NCBI RefSeq assembly: GCF_029433105.1 | Contig: NZ_JARNTW010000013.1 | Location: forward strand, 1-64,000 | From: Runella sp. MFBS21 | Lineage (GTDB): Bacteria; Bacteroidota; Bacteroidia; Cytophagales; Spirosomataceae | DNA: 64,000 bases | Reading direction: 5' to 3' | Part shown: positions 17,901-26,651 of the stretch, in pieces | Position numbering within the stretch: position 1 is the first letter of the stretch | Layout of the letters: every line of letters begins with the position of its first letter | Made by a program: the position numbers and the translations under genes | The notes under the pieces: model-generated | The model's database searches: none | Seen by the model: only the letters and a program-made list of their open reading frames with translations | Told to the model about the DNA's origin: nothing

Positions 17901-18311
17901 GATAATGAAATTCAATCTCTTATGCGAGAGCAAGGAGCATTTGAAACTGGAATGGTAAATTTTGGATGGCAAAGTCAAGGAAGCAAGAAATTTGACTATG
18001 CTTTCACAATCCTTAAAGATAAATATCCAGATTCTAAGTTTGATGGTGAAAAATCAAATACGTTATTTCTTCCGAAAGGAGAAAATACTGCACATAACTT
18101 TGGCAATTTTGGCAATTATCTTTGGGGAGCAACAGGCTATACAGCTGGTTTTGGTTATGCAGAACTAAGTGCTGGGGCTCACTTTAACAGCGTTGTAAAC
18201 CCACGTAGAAATGGTTATCCTTCTCAATGGGACTCCAAGGATGATCAAAATTCTATAAAAAAGGGTATTTACCATTCACAAAAGTTTAAATACAGGAATT
18301 TAACACGATGA
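14991..18311 (+). CDS. RHS-repeat polymorphic toxin with toxin-44-like C-terminus
   Basis: The protein has 1106 residues. A signal peptide ends near LNASAQ, followed by the Bacteroidota RHS N-terminal region (YIISRTYKDGQ, QYMDGLGRPIQQV). Many YD repeats follow, for example YDQYDRLV and YDGLNRLL. The RHS core ends at about residues 800-900 with YLNDHLGNTRVVV, YNGKELQ, GLLDYGARQYD, GRWFGVD and NPISNIDINGDS. The last 200 residues are the variable effector. HNFGNFGNYLWGATGYTAGF resembles the conserved motif of bacterial toxin 44. Base composition drops to AT-rich at this boundary, as when toxin tips are exchanged. The stop overlaps a lipoprotein gene that is the likely immunity gene. Target and export route are inferred. 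Confidence 0.88.
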   Translation: MQRRLIPTWLVFFCSWLSFMGLCSLNASAQNYIISRTYKDGQAADAGNVAKTTTQVQYMDGLGRPIQQVAVGQSPTGKDIIVHQAYDAYGREPKQFLPFTDAGSAGSFRSNASSLQNTFYGSNTLQFSPADNTRPYNETTFESSPLNRPLEQQAPGQSSYSYLAYGVNNNANALTTVKRYDFQEHTNLENTVVANGNYINGQLSFVKVTDENGKIAIEFKDKLGQVILKRAVVEGSTFADTYYVYDDLGQLRAVLQPMYQNESSTHKFAFLYRYDDRGRLTEKQVPGAESVEMRYDQYDRLVLSRDGNQRVRDTWSFTKYDALNRPIVTGEINNSVAPTPLQLLSNGHHETLTGAGEVKYSLTATLPSLSDESGVLNVTYYDNYTNWGALAYADQYSLTPHTALKGQTTGARSRMLNPDGSYGDFLISTIYYDDNYRPIQTIKQLFGFLGENDPVLRLSIQYKYAIATVIAKEREQQGTSSSVVSIEKEYGYDHADRLLWVKHQITRDGIAQPQVTLAATDYNELGQLNQKWLHSTDGAKFRRQTAYTYSIRGWQTAGHTLLKKQDQISAQTQFKYLLAYGQGGGTYTNGNISDMSWEDYDDTHNGGYSFSYDGLNRLLSTGSAGGTNEGGLGYDLNGNLNTLKRWQNGTLIDDLTYHYSQGNRLNGIVDHSSHAAGFKEASTGGMGSYAYDANGNLTQDLNKGISVGNLQYNLLNLVRQITIDSSTLAYYYDASGQKHQLVYSNTADVTKSESTRYAGSVEWEGNHLKRIATGEGQYIYNTSSTGEYQYYLNDHLGNTRVVVSDSGKVLQRSDYYAFGLQIPLLPTTSDSLRLVNKYLYNGKELQPQTGLLDYGARQYDASVGRWFGVDRFAEKYYSHSAYHYALNNPISNIDINGDSTYRFDSNTGAYLGLFDTDQSGQVGSYGTMQTIGKGKKKQEVWNGEYFDFADPVNDSKQIREGQINHLEIMSDNEIQSLMREQGAFETGMVNFGWQSQGSKKFDYAFTILKDKYPDSKFDGEKSNTLFLPKGENTAHNFGNFGNYLWGATGYTAGFGYAELSAGAHFNSVVNPRRNGYPSQWDSKDDQNSIKKGIYHSQKFKYRNLTR

Positions 18312-18799
18312 AAAGATCCATTAATATAATCGCACTATTTATTTTTATTTTTATTTTTTTTGATTGTAAAAATAAAAATGATGACATAAAATTAAAATTT
18401 GATTCAATAAGTAAATTAGATTTTTCAATTTATAATGATATGCAAATAACTAAAAGAAATGACACATATTTTATTGAAATAAATAGCCAATCGTACAAAA
18501 TTAAAAAAAATTTTTTGAATAAAAATATAAGCTTTTTAGATAGAAATGGTGAAAAAAATATACCTAAAGAACTAAAAGCTAAAATAGAAAAATTGCTATC
18601 CTTTTATGATAGTATTGAGGTTTTATTATTTAGAGTTGATAAAGTTGGAAATGTTTATTTTTCTATACCATGGCATGATAGATGTACTTACTATTTTTTA
18701 AGGTTGGCAAAAGGGCATACATTAGATAGTATAAATAAAAAAAAATATAGTGTTTATGATGGAAGTTGGTATTTTGATAAAGAATGTTCTGTTCCATGA
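18308..18799 (+). CDS. Lipoprotein, candidate immunity protein for the RHS toxin
   Basis: The 163-residue protein has a hydrophobic leader (IALFIFIFIFF) ending in FFDC, a lipobox, so it is probably anchored in the membrane facing the periplasm. The gene overlaps the RHS stop by four bases and is strongly AT-rich, like the toxin tip. Position, size and location match immunity proteins against secreted RHS effectors. No family is recognised from sequence. Confidence 0.65.
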   Translation: MKRSINIIALFIFIFIFFDCKNKNDDIKLKFDSISKLDFSIYNDMQITKRNDTYFIEINSQSYKIKKNFLNKNISFLDRNGEKNIPKELKAKIEKLLSFYDSIEVLLFRVDKVGNVYFSIPWHDRCTYYFLRLAKGHTLDSINKKKYSVYDGSWYFDKECSVP

Positions 18800-18819
18800 T
18801 TTTAGGTTAATTTGATAAG

Positions 18820-19536
18820 GTGGATCCTCCAGCAGAAAGAATGCCAAATTGGTCACCGTATAATTATGCTTACGATAACCCAGTAAGATTTATAGATGTT
18901 AATGGTGATTCTATTTCAATTGATAAATCATTGATAAATGACAAGACAGCATTAAAAGCATTTTACGCATTTGCGCGTACAAAACAAGGCATTTCATTTC
19001 TGTCTAAATTTGCAAGTAAAGATCAAATTATTGCTGGTCATAAATATTCAAAGGCCGGAAAAATGCATCAAGAAGGAGTTAATCTTACATATATCAGTGA
19101 AAATATAAAAAATCCGGAGACAAGTGGTACAACTGAAGGTAAAAAAACTACAAATAGAGTAGAAATAAAGGTTGCCATTGATAATGATCCTACTCGGACT
19201 GTGTTTTCTAAATTAGTTACAATTTTTCATGAATCATTCATCCATGCTGAAAATACTGCGTTAGACTTCAAAGATGATAAAAAATTAAACAATAGTAATT
19301 TAAGATTGACTCAGCAACAGAAAGATAATGTAATGGGGTTAACTAATCATTTTCAACATGTTAAGGTAAGAGATGATTACACAAAAAATGGAATAGGGGC
19401 TCAAAATTCTAATTTATGGCCTGAACAAGCACTAAGAGGGATAATAGAAGCTAATAAAAGTATTGGCGTAAATTATAGCGTCGAATTTGTGTTTAAACAT
19501 ATGTGGTCTTATGAAGGTGGATTGGATGTACGATGA
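18820..19536 (+). CDS. Displaced RHS C-terminal tip with a metallopeptidase-like motif
   Basis: The 238-residue frame begins with the end of an RHS core (PPAERMPNWSPYNYAYDNP, then DVNGDS), joined to a toxin-like domain. It has no signal peptide, no YD repeats and only a GTG start, so it is best read as an orphan tip that becomes active if recombined onto a full RHS gene. The domain contains TIFHESFIHAE, an HExxxH pattern that could bind a metal, followed by an NHFQHVKVRD stretch. The enzyme class is not certain. A lipoprotein gene directly follows and overlaps it in the upstream frame. Confidence 0.7.
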   Translation: MDPPAERMPNWSPYNYAYDNPVRFIDVNGDSISIDKSLINDKTALKAFYAFARTKQGISFLSKFASKDQIIAGHKYSKAGKMHQEGVNLTYISENIKNPETSGTTEGKKTTNRVEIKVAIDNDPTRTVFSKLVTIFHESFIHAENTALDFKDDKKLNNSNLRLTQQQKDNVMGLTNHFQHVKVRDDYTKNGIGAQNSNLWPEQALRGIIEANKSIGVNYSVEFVFKHMWSYEGGLDVR

Positions 19537-19543
19537 AGACAAA

Positions 19544-20155
19544 ATGAAAAAGCTAATTTTACTATCTCTTTTTGTGTCTTATTCTTGCTGTAGATCAGAA
19601 AAGCAAGATTTAATTGTCTTTGAATGTAAATTTCGAGATGGAAGTCTTGTTAAAAAAGAAAATTTTTATTTAACCTATGTAGTAGAAAATGATAGTATTT
19701 TTGAAATTACCAATTTCGAAAAATCCAAAGTAAAGCTGATCGTTAATTCTAAAGGAATAAGTCAAATAAAAGGAATACATAAACAACTGGTTTATTCATT
19801 TGTTGATTTCTTGCCAAGAAAGAATTTTATTTCACCTATTGATTCTACTATCTCAAAGTTAAACAGAGCTAAAACCTATAGCATTAATGGTGAGAAAATT
19901 GAAGTATATGAATTTAAGGAGACCTACTTCAATAGAAGCGATGGATACTTTAGCTATTTTTCTTCTAAAACAGGATTTTTAATTTATTATCTATATGAAA
20001 CTGGTACTACATACGAACGTAAATTCAATGGAAGTCAAAATAATTTAAAAATACTTAATACTCTTAAAAGTGACAGTACATTTTATGTAGGTAACCTACT
20101 AAAAAACCCAGTTTTAGATTTTAATAAGGTGGTACTCCCATCAGATATAAAATAA
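19544..20155 (+). CDS. Lipoprotein, candidate immunity protein for the orphan tip
   Basis: The start at 19544 gives KKLILLSLFVSYSCC, a signal peptide with a lipobox cysteine; a longer in-frame start at 19487 overlaps the toxin tip and lacks this leader position. The mature part is about 185 residues, rich in beta-type sequence (LIVFECKFRDGSL, YFSYFSSKTGFLIYYLYETG). Together with the preceding tip it repeats the toxin-lipoprotein arrangement of 14991-18799. The immunity role is inferred from position only. Confidence 0.6.
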   Translation: MKKLILLSLFVSYSCCRSEKQDLIVFECKFRDGSLVKKENFYLTYVVENDSIFEITNFEKSKVKLIVNSKGISQIKGIHKQLVYSFVDFLPRKNFISPIDSTISKLNRAKTYSINGEKIEVYEFKETYFNRSDGYFSYFSSKTGFLIYYLYETGTTYERKFNGSQNNLKILNTLKSDSTFYVGNLLKNPVLDFNKVVLPSDIK

Positions 20156-20340
20156 TAACCTAACTCAGATTTCATGAGAACAAGGTAAAAAAATAGAACC
20201 TACTTTTCTAAAAAATAATAAAAACTCATCAATCAAGTAAAGGCATTTTGGAATAATTGCCTAAGGGCTTGCTTTGTCTTTAGAGTAGCCAAAGAGTAAC
20301 TATTACTGAAATATCAAATGTGAACCAATCATCGTTCATT

Positions 20341-22941
20341 ATGAAGCGATTTTCTATTATATTTTGTTTATGGTCTAACTTGGCTGTATCCCAAATCAGC
20401 GGACGAGTTCAACTAAGCCAGCGAGAAGGGGGGCTTGCCCACTGTACCATACGCGCCTATGACAGCGCCGCAAAAATAGTGGCTAGTGCCACTACCCAAA
20501 ACAACGGTTTTTATGAGTTGGCCATTCCAGCGGGTCAAACCGTGCGCTTGGAAGTAAGCCTACCCACGGCGACCTTGGGAAGCGGAGCCACCTGGTCGTT
20601 GGTCAGTCGCCAATCGCGCCACCGAATGGTCAAAAGTCCTGCTACCCACCAAAATTGGCAAGCCTACCAGCCCGAGTTTGGAGGGAGTGCGCTTCCGCAA
20701 GTAGCCACCCCCGTCTATGTACACGCCAGTGCCCAGGCTACCGGAGCAGCCTCCACCCCAGCCATTGTGTTGCGTACTTTGGGGACGGATCAAACCTCTG
20801 TTTTAGCCACTTTTGGGCAAGTGGGTGCCGTATGGGGCTTAGCCCACGATGTGAGCCGTCGACAAGTCTATGCAGCCGCTTTGGCTAAACGCCACGTTGG
20901 GTTTGGCCCAGGAGGCAGTGGAGCCATTTACCGCAGTAGCATTCAGTCGCCGCTGCACACCCAATTGCTGTATGATTTTGACCGTCAAGGCATTGCTACT
21001 CGTCCAAAAGGATTACAGCGAGAGGTCGCTACAGTATTGGGTAAATCGGCCAAAGATGCCGCCATGTACAATCTCATCGGTCAAATGAGCCTAGGAGGGC
21101 TTGATGTATCAGCGGATGGGCGCGTACTTTACGTCATGAACCTATACAATCGTAGCTTGTACGGTTTGTCATTGATAGGGTCTGATAGCACCGTCCGGAT
21201 AGGACAGGTAGTCGCCTATCCGCTTCCAACTCTTTCTTCCAAGGCAGGCATTTGGCGTCCTTTTGCCGTTAAATACCACGCCAATCGCGTGTTTGTAGGG
21301 GCTGTATGCGATGCTTCGCTTTCCCAAAAGGCAGCCGATTTACAAGCGGTAGTATGGAGTTTTGACCCTAGTCAGCAGCAATACACCGAAGTACTTCGGG
21401 TACCCCTTGATTATCCTCGCGCTTCGGCACGTTGGCACCCTTGGAGCAATGATATCAACCTTGCCAAACAGTCCAGCTACCCTGGTAACTTATCGTATGC
21501 ACAACCCATTTTATCAGATATTGAGTTTGATACTGATGGCTCCATGATTTTAGGGTTCATGGACCGGCTAGGGCACCAAACAGGCACCGACCAGCCCGAC
21601 CCCCACGGTCAGGGGGTTTATACGGGCATCGCCGCCGGGGATGTGCTCAAAATAGCACCTCGCAAGCCCCTGCGCGAAGCCAGTGAAAGTCGTTGGCGCA
21701 AAAACTTACGTATAGAGCAAAACGCCCGCGCTGGTAGTGCCGTAAGTGCAGGCAGCGACAACGGTGAAGGTCCCGCCGGAGGAGAGTTTTATTTTGGGGA
21801 TGCTTTTCGGTGGCAAGGCCAAACCATGCACGCCGAAACAGGAGCGGGAGGATTGGCCTTGTGGCACAATGGTATCCAAACCCAGCTATTTCATACCGCT
21901 CACGAGCCCACTGCCGAATTCAATAACGCAGGTTATATGATTTTTGACGCTCAGACGGGGGAACCCTTGGGAGGCGTATCGCTCTATCGCAATATGCAAA
22001 CGGGCTATTTTGCCAAAGCCAATGGTGTAGGCGATATTGAGCTAATCACCCAATCCCCCCCTATCAGTATAGGTAGTCAAGTATGGTGGGATAGTAACCA
22101 AAATGGTCTTTTTGACCCGCAAGAGGGCGTGGCAGCACAGGTAGTTTTGGAGCTTTATGACCAAGCAGGGCAACTGCTGGGAAGCACCCAAACGGATGCC
22201 CAAGGACAATACTGGTTTGACCACCAAAACCTAAGTGCTGATCTCAAACCACATACGAGTTACGAAATCAAAATAGCTACTTCTCAAGGTATTTATCAGG
22301 GGCTTCAGTTGGCAATACCTACCGAAACCCTCAAGTCTACACCCAGCGAGATTCGGTATAGATTTCAAACGGCTTCCGTGGGAACGACGCTTGATCATCT
22401 CAACGTGGGACTCCAATGCAATCGTAGTTCGGTCACTACCCAGGTGATAACCCACCAAGGACAAACCAACGTGATAGTGTCTGGTTATCAGCCGACCGAC
22501 CGTTTTGAGTGGCGTGCGAGCACTGCTGACTTCGGGTCAGAAGCTGCCCAAACCATTCCAAGTAGTGGCATGGTTTGGAGTGGGATAGCTCCAACCACCC
22601 ATATGCCTGTTTTCCTAAAGATAATGAGTCAAACAGGTTGTAGTACTGAGCGCCCAGTGGTGTTAGAACAAAACCTAACCGTAAACGACGCAAACGCTGA
22701 ACTACAGGTGTATCCCAATCCAGTAGGAACCCAGACAGAGGTACATCTGAAGAAAGTCACCGCTACCGAGGAAACAAGCCTGCAAGTAGTAGATTTGACG
22801 GGACGCTTGCTCTACAGCCAGCCGTGGGGACGGGCCGAAAACCACAGCCAACTTTCTACGCACCCATTAAAAGCAGGCGTTTATATCCTCAAGGTACAAA
22901 CCCCCCAAGGCATATTTAGCAAAATCATTGTAAAAGAGTAA
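20341..22941 (+). CDS. Secreted SdrB-domain protein with T9SS sorting tail
   Basis: The start at 20341 gives a short signal peptide (MKRFSIIFCLWSNLAVSQ); a GTG 21 bases upstream would bury it. The N-terminus holds a carboxypeptidase-like/CnaB repeat (ISGRVQLSQREGGLAHCTIR). The middle part (YRSSIQSP, GGLDVSADGRVLYVMNLYN, WSNDIN, FDTDGSMILGF) resembles a beta-propeller. An SdrD B-like domain follows (IGSQVWWDSNQNGLFDPQEG). The C-terminus (LQVYPNPVGTQTEVHL to KAGVYILKV) is a type A T9SS sorting domain. The protein is predicted to be surface-attached or secreted, followed 11 bp later by the YD-repeat gene. Confidence 0.82.
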   Translation: MKRFSIIFCLWSNLAVSQISGRVQLSQREGGLAHCTIRAYDSAAKIVASATTQNNGFYELAIPAGQTVRLEVSLPTATLGSGATWSLVSRQSRHRMVKSPATHQNWQAYQPEFGGSALPQVATPVYVHASAQATGAASTPAIVLRTLGTDQTSVLATFGQVGAVWGLAHDVSRRQVYAAALAKRHVGFGPGGSGAIYRSSIQSPLHTQLLYDFDRQGIATRPKGLQREVATVLGKSAKDAAMYNLIGQMSLGGLDVSADGRVLYVMNLYNRSLYGLSLIGSDSTVRIGQVVAYPLPTLSSKAGIWRPFAVKYHANRVFVGAVCDASLSQKAADLQAVVWSFDPSQQQYTEVLRVPLDYPRASARWHPWSNDINLAKQSSYPGNLSYAQPILSDIEFDTDGSMILGFMDRLGHQTGTDQPDPHGQGVYTGIAAGDVLKIAPRKPLREASESRWRKNLRIEQNARAGSAVSAGSDNGEGPAGGEFYFGDAFRWQGQTMHAETGAGGLALWHNGIQTQLFHTAHEPTAEFNNAGYMIFDAQTGEPLGGVSLYRNMQTGYFAKANGVGDIELITQSPPISIGSQVWWDSNQNGLFDPQEGVAAQVVLELYDQAGQLLGSTQTDAQGQYWFDHQNLSADLKPHTSYEIKIATSQGIYQGLQLAIPTETLKSTPSEIRYRFQTASVGTTLDHLNVGLQCNRSSVTTQVITHQGQTNVIVSGYQPTDRFEWRASTADFGSEAAQTIPSSGMVWSGIAPTTHMPVFLKIMSQTGCSTERPVVLEQNLTVNDANAELQVYPNPVGTQTEVHLKKVTATEETSLQVVDLTGRLLYSQPWGRAENHSQLSTHPLKAGVYILKVQTPQGIFSKIIVKE

Positions 22942-22952
22942 AAGCAGTCATT

Positions 22953-25900
22953 ATGAAACTTACACACTTGATACTATCACTCGGTATGATAGTGCAGGGG
23001 GCTTTTGCCCAAGATCAGTACGCCCCTAAGGTCATTCCCCCTTCTCCCAATGCGGCTGCTTTAGGAAAATTTGGTGACATTCCCGTGAGCTATTACACGG
23101 GCTTGGTCAATAATTCCATCCCCCTTTATACCATTCAAGACCAAGATATTATGGTCCCTATTTCCCTCAGTTATCATCATGGGGGAATTCGGGTGGAAGA
23201 GGAAGCTTCCTGGGTGGGATTAGGGTTTAGCCTAAACGCGGGGGGAGCCATCACGCGAACTATCAGAGGAAGAGATGATTTTAGGGATACGACAGGCTAT
23301 GCTTTCAATCCACCAGTGGATACTTATTTGCCTGACCCTACGGCCAATACCAATTTTATGCAGAAAGCCATCCCTTATACCAACCCTAGACTTGATACCG
23401 AGCCTGACCTGTTTTATTATAATATCGGCGGCAAGTCGGGAAAATTTATCTTAGAAAACAAAACCTCCGCTCCCTATTTTCCCCTTAAAGGTATTTTGCT
23501 AGATCAATCAGACGTAAAAATTACCTGCCTAAGTCGAACGGGAAGTAGTATTTTTCAATACCAATATGTGTGGGAAATCATTGACGAAAATGGCATAAAA
23601 TACACTTTTAGCGAACAAGAAATCAATACAACGGCGGCTAGTTCGAGTAGTTATAGCGCTACTACTGCCGACAGTGACCCCATGCCGGTGCTTGAATACA
23701 ACAACGAAAACGCCCACAATATTACAGCTTGGTACCTCACTTCCATTTATTCACCCCAAAGCAATACCACCGTTTTGTTTCATTACAACCGCGCTGGGAA
23801 GTTTTATTCGGTAAGTCGGCTCAGTACCAATCAAATCCAAAGTACCAGTGACACTGAAACATCCTCCAACCTTAGTGACCCCAATTGTACCACGGCCTAT
23901 ACATTGTCGAGCAGCGATTTAGCCAATAAAACCACCGTCTCCGCCAATTTTTCCCGAAACTCTTATTTAGAATCCATTACGTTTACCAATGGTAAAGTAC
24001 ATTTTGTAATGAACGACCGCGAAGACATCCAGCGTTATCGTTCAGATTCTGCGGGTTCAACCCTTCCTTATGCGGGTTTGGTGGCCCTTGCGGCCATTGA
24101 CGACAATTCTCAAACCTTATTGAGCAATGACATTCTCAACCCCCAAAAACTGAGTTCCATTGAAGTGCGCGATACAACCAATAGTTTGGTAAAGAAATGG
24201 AACTTTTCTCAAAGTTATTTTAACCAATCGGTCATTAGTCACTTATCTCCTCCGCTTAATTTGGCGGGCAATTTGTTGAAATATAACAATTTACGTTTGA
24301 GGTTGGACTCACTTCAAGAAGTGGGAACCAACGGTACATCTACCCTTCCTGCTTATAAATTTGTGTATGAAGGAGACAGTACTGATGCCTATGGTAACGT
24401 GCTAAGTCCGGTTTTACTCCCGGCCAAAACTTCCCGCGCCAAGGATTATTGGGGATATTGGAATGGAAAGTTAGCCAACAATAGCAGCCCTAATATCATT
24501 CCTCAGCTCTATTACCCTAAAATGGCCGCTTCCAAAATAGGTTTCAACACCTATGCTTTTCACGTAGTAGGTTTTGGAAGCACCCTCAATGGCATCGACC
24601 GTTCGACGGATACGACTTTTAAAAAGAGGGGATCACTCAAAAAAATGAAATATCCTACGGGTGGAAGCACTGAATTTACGCATGAAACCAACGTGGCCAT
24701 TGACAAGACCGAAGAAGTGGTGACTCATGTGTACGAAGCAACGTTGGCGCAGGCTGATACTAGTTTTTTAGTGACCAACAACGATACCTATGCCGAAATC
24801 ACTTTTGAGTTGTCATGCGATGGCTGGCCTTATGTATGTCAAGACCCCCAAAATAGTGGCTCTGCGGGTGCCTCAGACTGGTACGCAAAGTTATCTAAAA
24901 GCGGAAGTGTAATCAATGAGAGATACTTTACGGATTGGTTGAGTAAGAGTTGTACTCCAAACGGCTCAGTCTCATTTTGCACTTATAAGCAGACCATCTT
25001 TTTGAAGCTTAGCCCAGGCATCTATGACTTAGCCGTGCAACGCACCAATCCACTTTTTCCCGCTCCTCGAATCAGCGTACGAACCTTGCACTTTACGGTA
25101 AGCAATGAGGAAAAGCCCATTGCGGGATTAAGGATAAAGAAAATTGTGCACCATGATGCCAGCAACGTGGCTCGCGTTCAGAACTTCCAATACACAAACG
25201 TAGATAACAGCAGCAGTGGTGTTCAAATGAAGGTTCCCATTTTGTTTAATTATGGTTACCCTGAGATATTAAATATCCAAGAGGCGGCTGGGCATGGAGT
25301 TGATTATCCTTGCAACCGTTTATGGTGGGGGATTAAAGTGGCAGCCAATAGTCTGGCTCCCCTAGGGACGTCGGCCAGTGGCTCCCACGTGGGTTACAGC
25401 CGAGTAATGGTATCTGACGGTAATGGACTGTCGGAATACCGCTATCATAATACTCCCGAATCTCCTTCACCCGCTCTTTTTCCAGATTTACCCTCCGAGT
25501 ACAACGGCAAAAACGGAATGCTGTCTAAAGAAGTGTATTTTAGCAACTCAAATTTCAAAGTTCGGGAGGTATTATACGACTCCATTGTGGCAAAATCCAA
25601 CGTAGCCCAGTTGTATAAAGGAATGAGGTATTATATTGGAGATCAGCTTTTACCAGATGGAGAGACTGATGTCAAGGTAGTAAAACATGTGTATAATCTT
25701 CCTTCTAACTTTTGGTATATCAAGCAAAAAACCGAACGCGTATATGATTTGACGGATGTATCTAATACCACTTATACAGAAGTGATTTCTACTACGTCTT
25801 ACAACAGTACCCAGCATTTACAGGTTACCTCTACGAGTACGGTAGATAGCAAAAACCAAACGCAGGAACAAATTTTTAAGTATCCGCACGAAATGGTTTC

Positions 25901-26606
25901 AGGAGGCTCGTCGACTCCTTACCAAGACATGGTCAATGCCAACATCCTTGCACCCGTGATTGAAAAAACCGTTAAAGTAGGAGGTCAAACCCAATCTGTG
26001 GAGACAACCCATTATCAAAAATATCATTCATCATTTTTCAAGCCGTCGAGCGTGGAGGTATCGCAGAGAGGAGGCCCTTTAGTCACCAAAGTGACTTTTG
26101 ACAATTATGATACCCAAGGTAATCTGTTGGCTTACACCCCCCAAAATGGCCTTAACACGACCCTTACCTATCATAGTAGCGCGGGTAAGAGAAACTTGGT
26201 GGCCACCAAAACAACGAGTGGTCAAACCATTACCTATGATTATTATTCCTTGATTGGAGTCAAAGAAGAAATCGACCCTAATTCCCTAAAAATTGAATAT
26301 GAGTATGATTCCTTTAATCGACTTGCAAAAGTCAAAGACCATGAGGGGCGTTTACTCAAAGAGTTCTGTTACAATTATGTTGGCCAGTCAGTGCCCTGCT
26401 CGGTAGGTTCTTTTTCGGGCATGGTGGCCAGTGTATCTAAAGAACTTTTAGAAGATAGTAGTATTTGTATCACTACCATTACGCGGAGCGGTACGCTTGC
26501 TAGCGGTCAAGCGGAAAAAGATTTTGCTTGTGAGGAAGTGACAATCCAAGCAGGTTTTACGATTGCCGCCGGAGCCGAATACGAAGCGGAAATTAAATCA
26601 AATTAA
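22953..26606 (+). CDS. Secreted YD/RHS-like protein without RHS core
   Basis: The 1217-residue protein has a signal peptide (LILSLGMIVQGAFAQ). The conserved Bacteroidota RHS-like N-terminal region contains YAPKVIPPSPNAAALGKFG, VSYYTGLVNNSIPLY and ASWVGLGFSLNAGGAI. YD-type repeats occur near the C-terminus (YDYYSLIGVKEEIDPN, YEYDSFNRLAKVKDHEGRLL). It lacks the core motif and toxin tip of the 14991 gene. The last 40 residues (VTIQAGFTIAAGAEYEAEI) look like the small 3-coathanger-type stack domain found at C-termini of secreted Bacteroidota proteins. It probably works with the flanking secreted proteins, but its role is unknown. Confidence 0.8.
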   Translation: MKLTHLILSLGMIVQGAFAQDQYAPKVIPPSPNAAALGKFGDIPVSYYTGLVNNSIPLYTIQDQDIMVPISLSYHHGGIRVEEEASWVGLGFSLNAGGAITRTIRGRDDFRDTTGYAFNPPVDTYLPDPTANTNFMQKAIPYTNPRLDTEPDLFYYNIGGKSGKFILENKTSAPYFPLKGILLDQSDVKITCLSRTGSSIFQYQYVWEIIDENGIKYTFSEQEINTTAASSSSYSATTADSDPMPVLEYNNENAHNITAWYLTSIYSPQSNTTVLFHYNRAGKFYSVSRLSTNQIQSTSDTETSSNLSDPNCTTAYTLSSSDLANKTTVSANFSRNSYLESITFTNGKVHFVMNDREDIQRYRSDSAGSTLPYAGLVALAAIDDNSQTLLSNDILNPQKLSSIEVRDTTNSLVKKWNFSQSYFNQSVISHLSPPLNLAGNLLKYNNLRLRLDSLQEVGTNGTSTLPAYKFVYEGDSTDAYGNVLSPVLLPAKTSRAKDYWGYWNGKLANNSSPNIIPQLYYPKMAASKIGFNTYAFHVVGFGSTLNGIDRSTDTTFKKRGSLKKMKYPTGGSTEFTHETNVAIDKTEEVVTHVYEATLAQADTSFLVTNNDTYAEITFELSCDGWPYVCQDPQNSGSAGASDWYAKLSKSGSVINERYFTDWLSKSCTPNGSVSFCTYKQTIFLKLSPGIYDLAVQRTNPLFPAPRISVRTLHFTVSNEEKPIAGLRIKKIVHHDASNVARVQNFQYTNVDNSSSGVQMKVPILFNYGYPEILNIQEAAGHGVDYPCNRLWWGIKVAANSLAPLGTSASGSHVGYSRVMVSDGNGLSEYRYHNTPESPSPALFPDLPSEYNGKNGMLSKEVYFSNSNFKVREVLYDSIVAKSNVAQLYKGMRYYIGDQLLPDGETDVKVVKHVYNLPSNFWYIKQKTERVYDLTDVSNTTYTEVISTTSYNSTQHLQVTSTSTVDSKNQTQEQIFKYPHEMVSGGSSTPYQDMVNANILAPVIEKTVKVGGQTQSVETTHYQKYHSSFFKPSSVEVSQRGGPLVTKVTFDNYDTQGNLLAYTPQNGLNTTLTYHSSAGKRNLVATKTTSGQTITYDYYSLIGVKEEIDPNSLKIEYEYDSFNRLAKVKDHEGRLLKEFCYNYVGQSVPCSVGSFSGMVASVSKELLEDSSICITTITRSGTLASGQAEKDFACEEVTIQAGFTIAAGAEYEAEIKSN

Positions 26607-26651
26607 TCCATTACGCTCTATAAGAGGTAATTCTATTCAAATTAATTAGGT

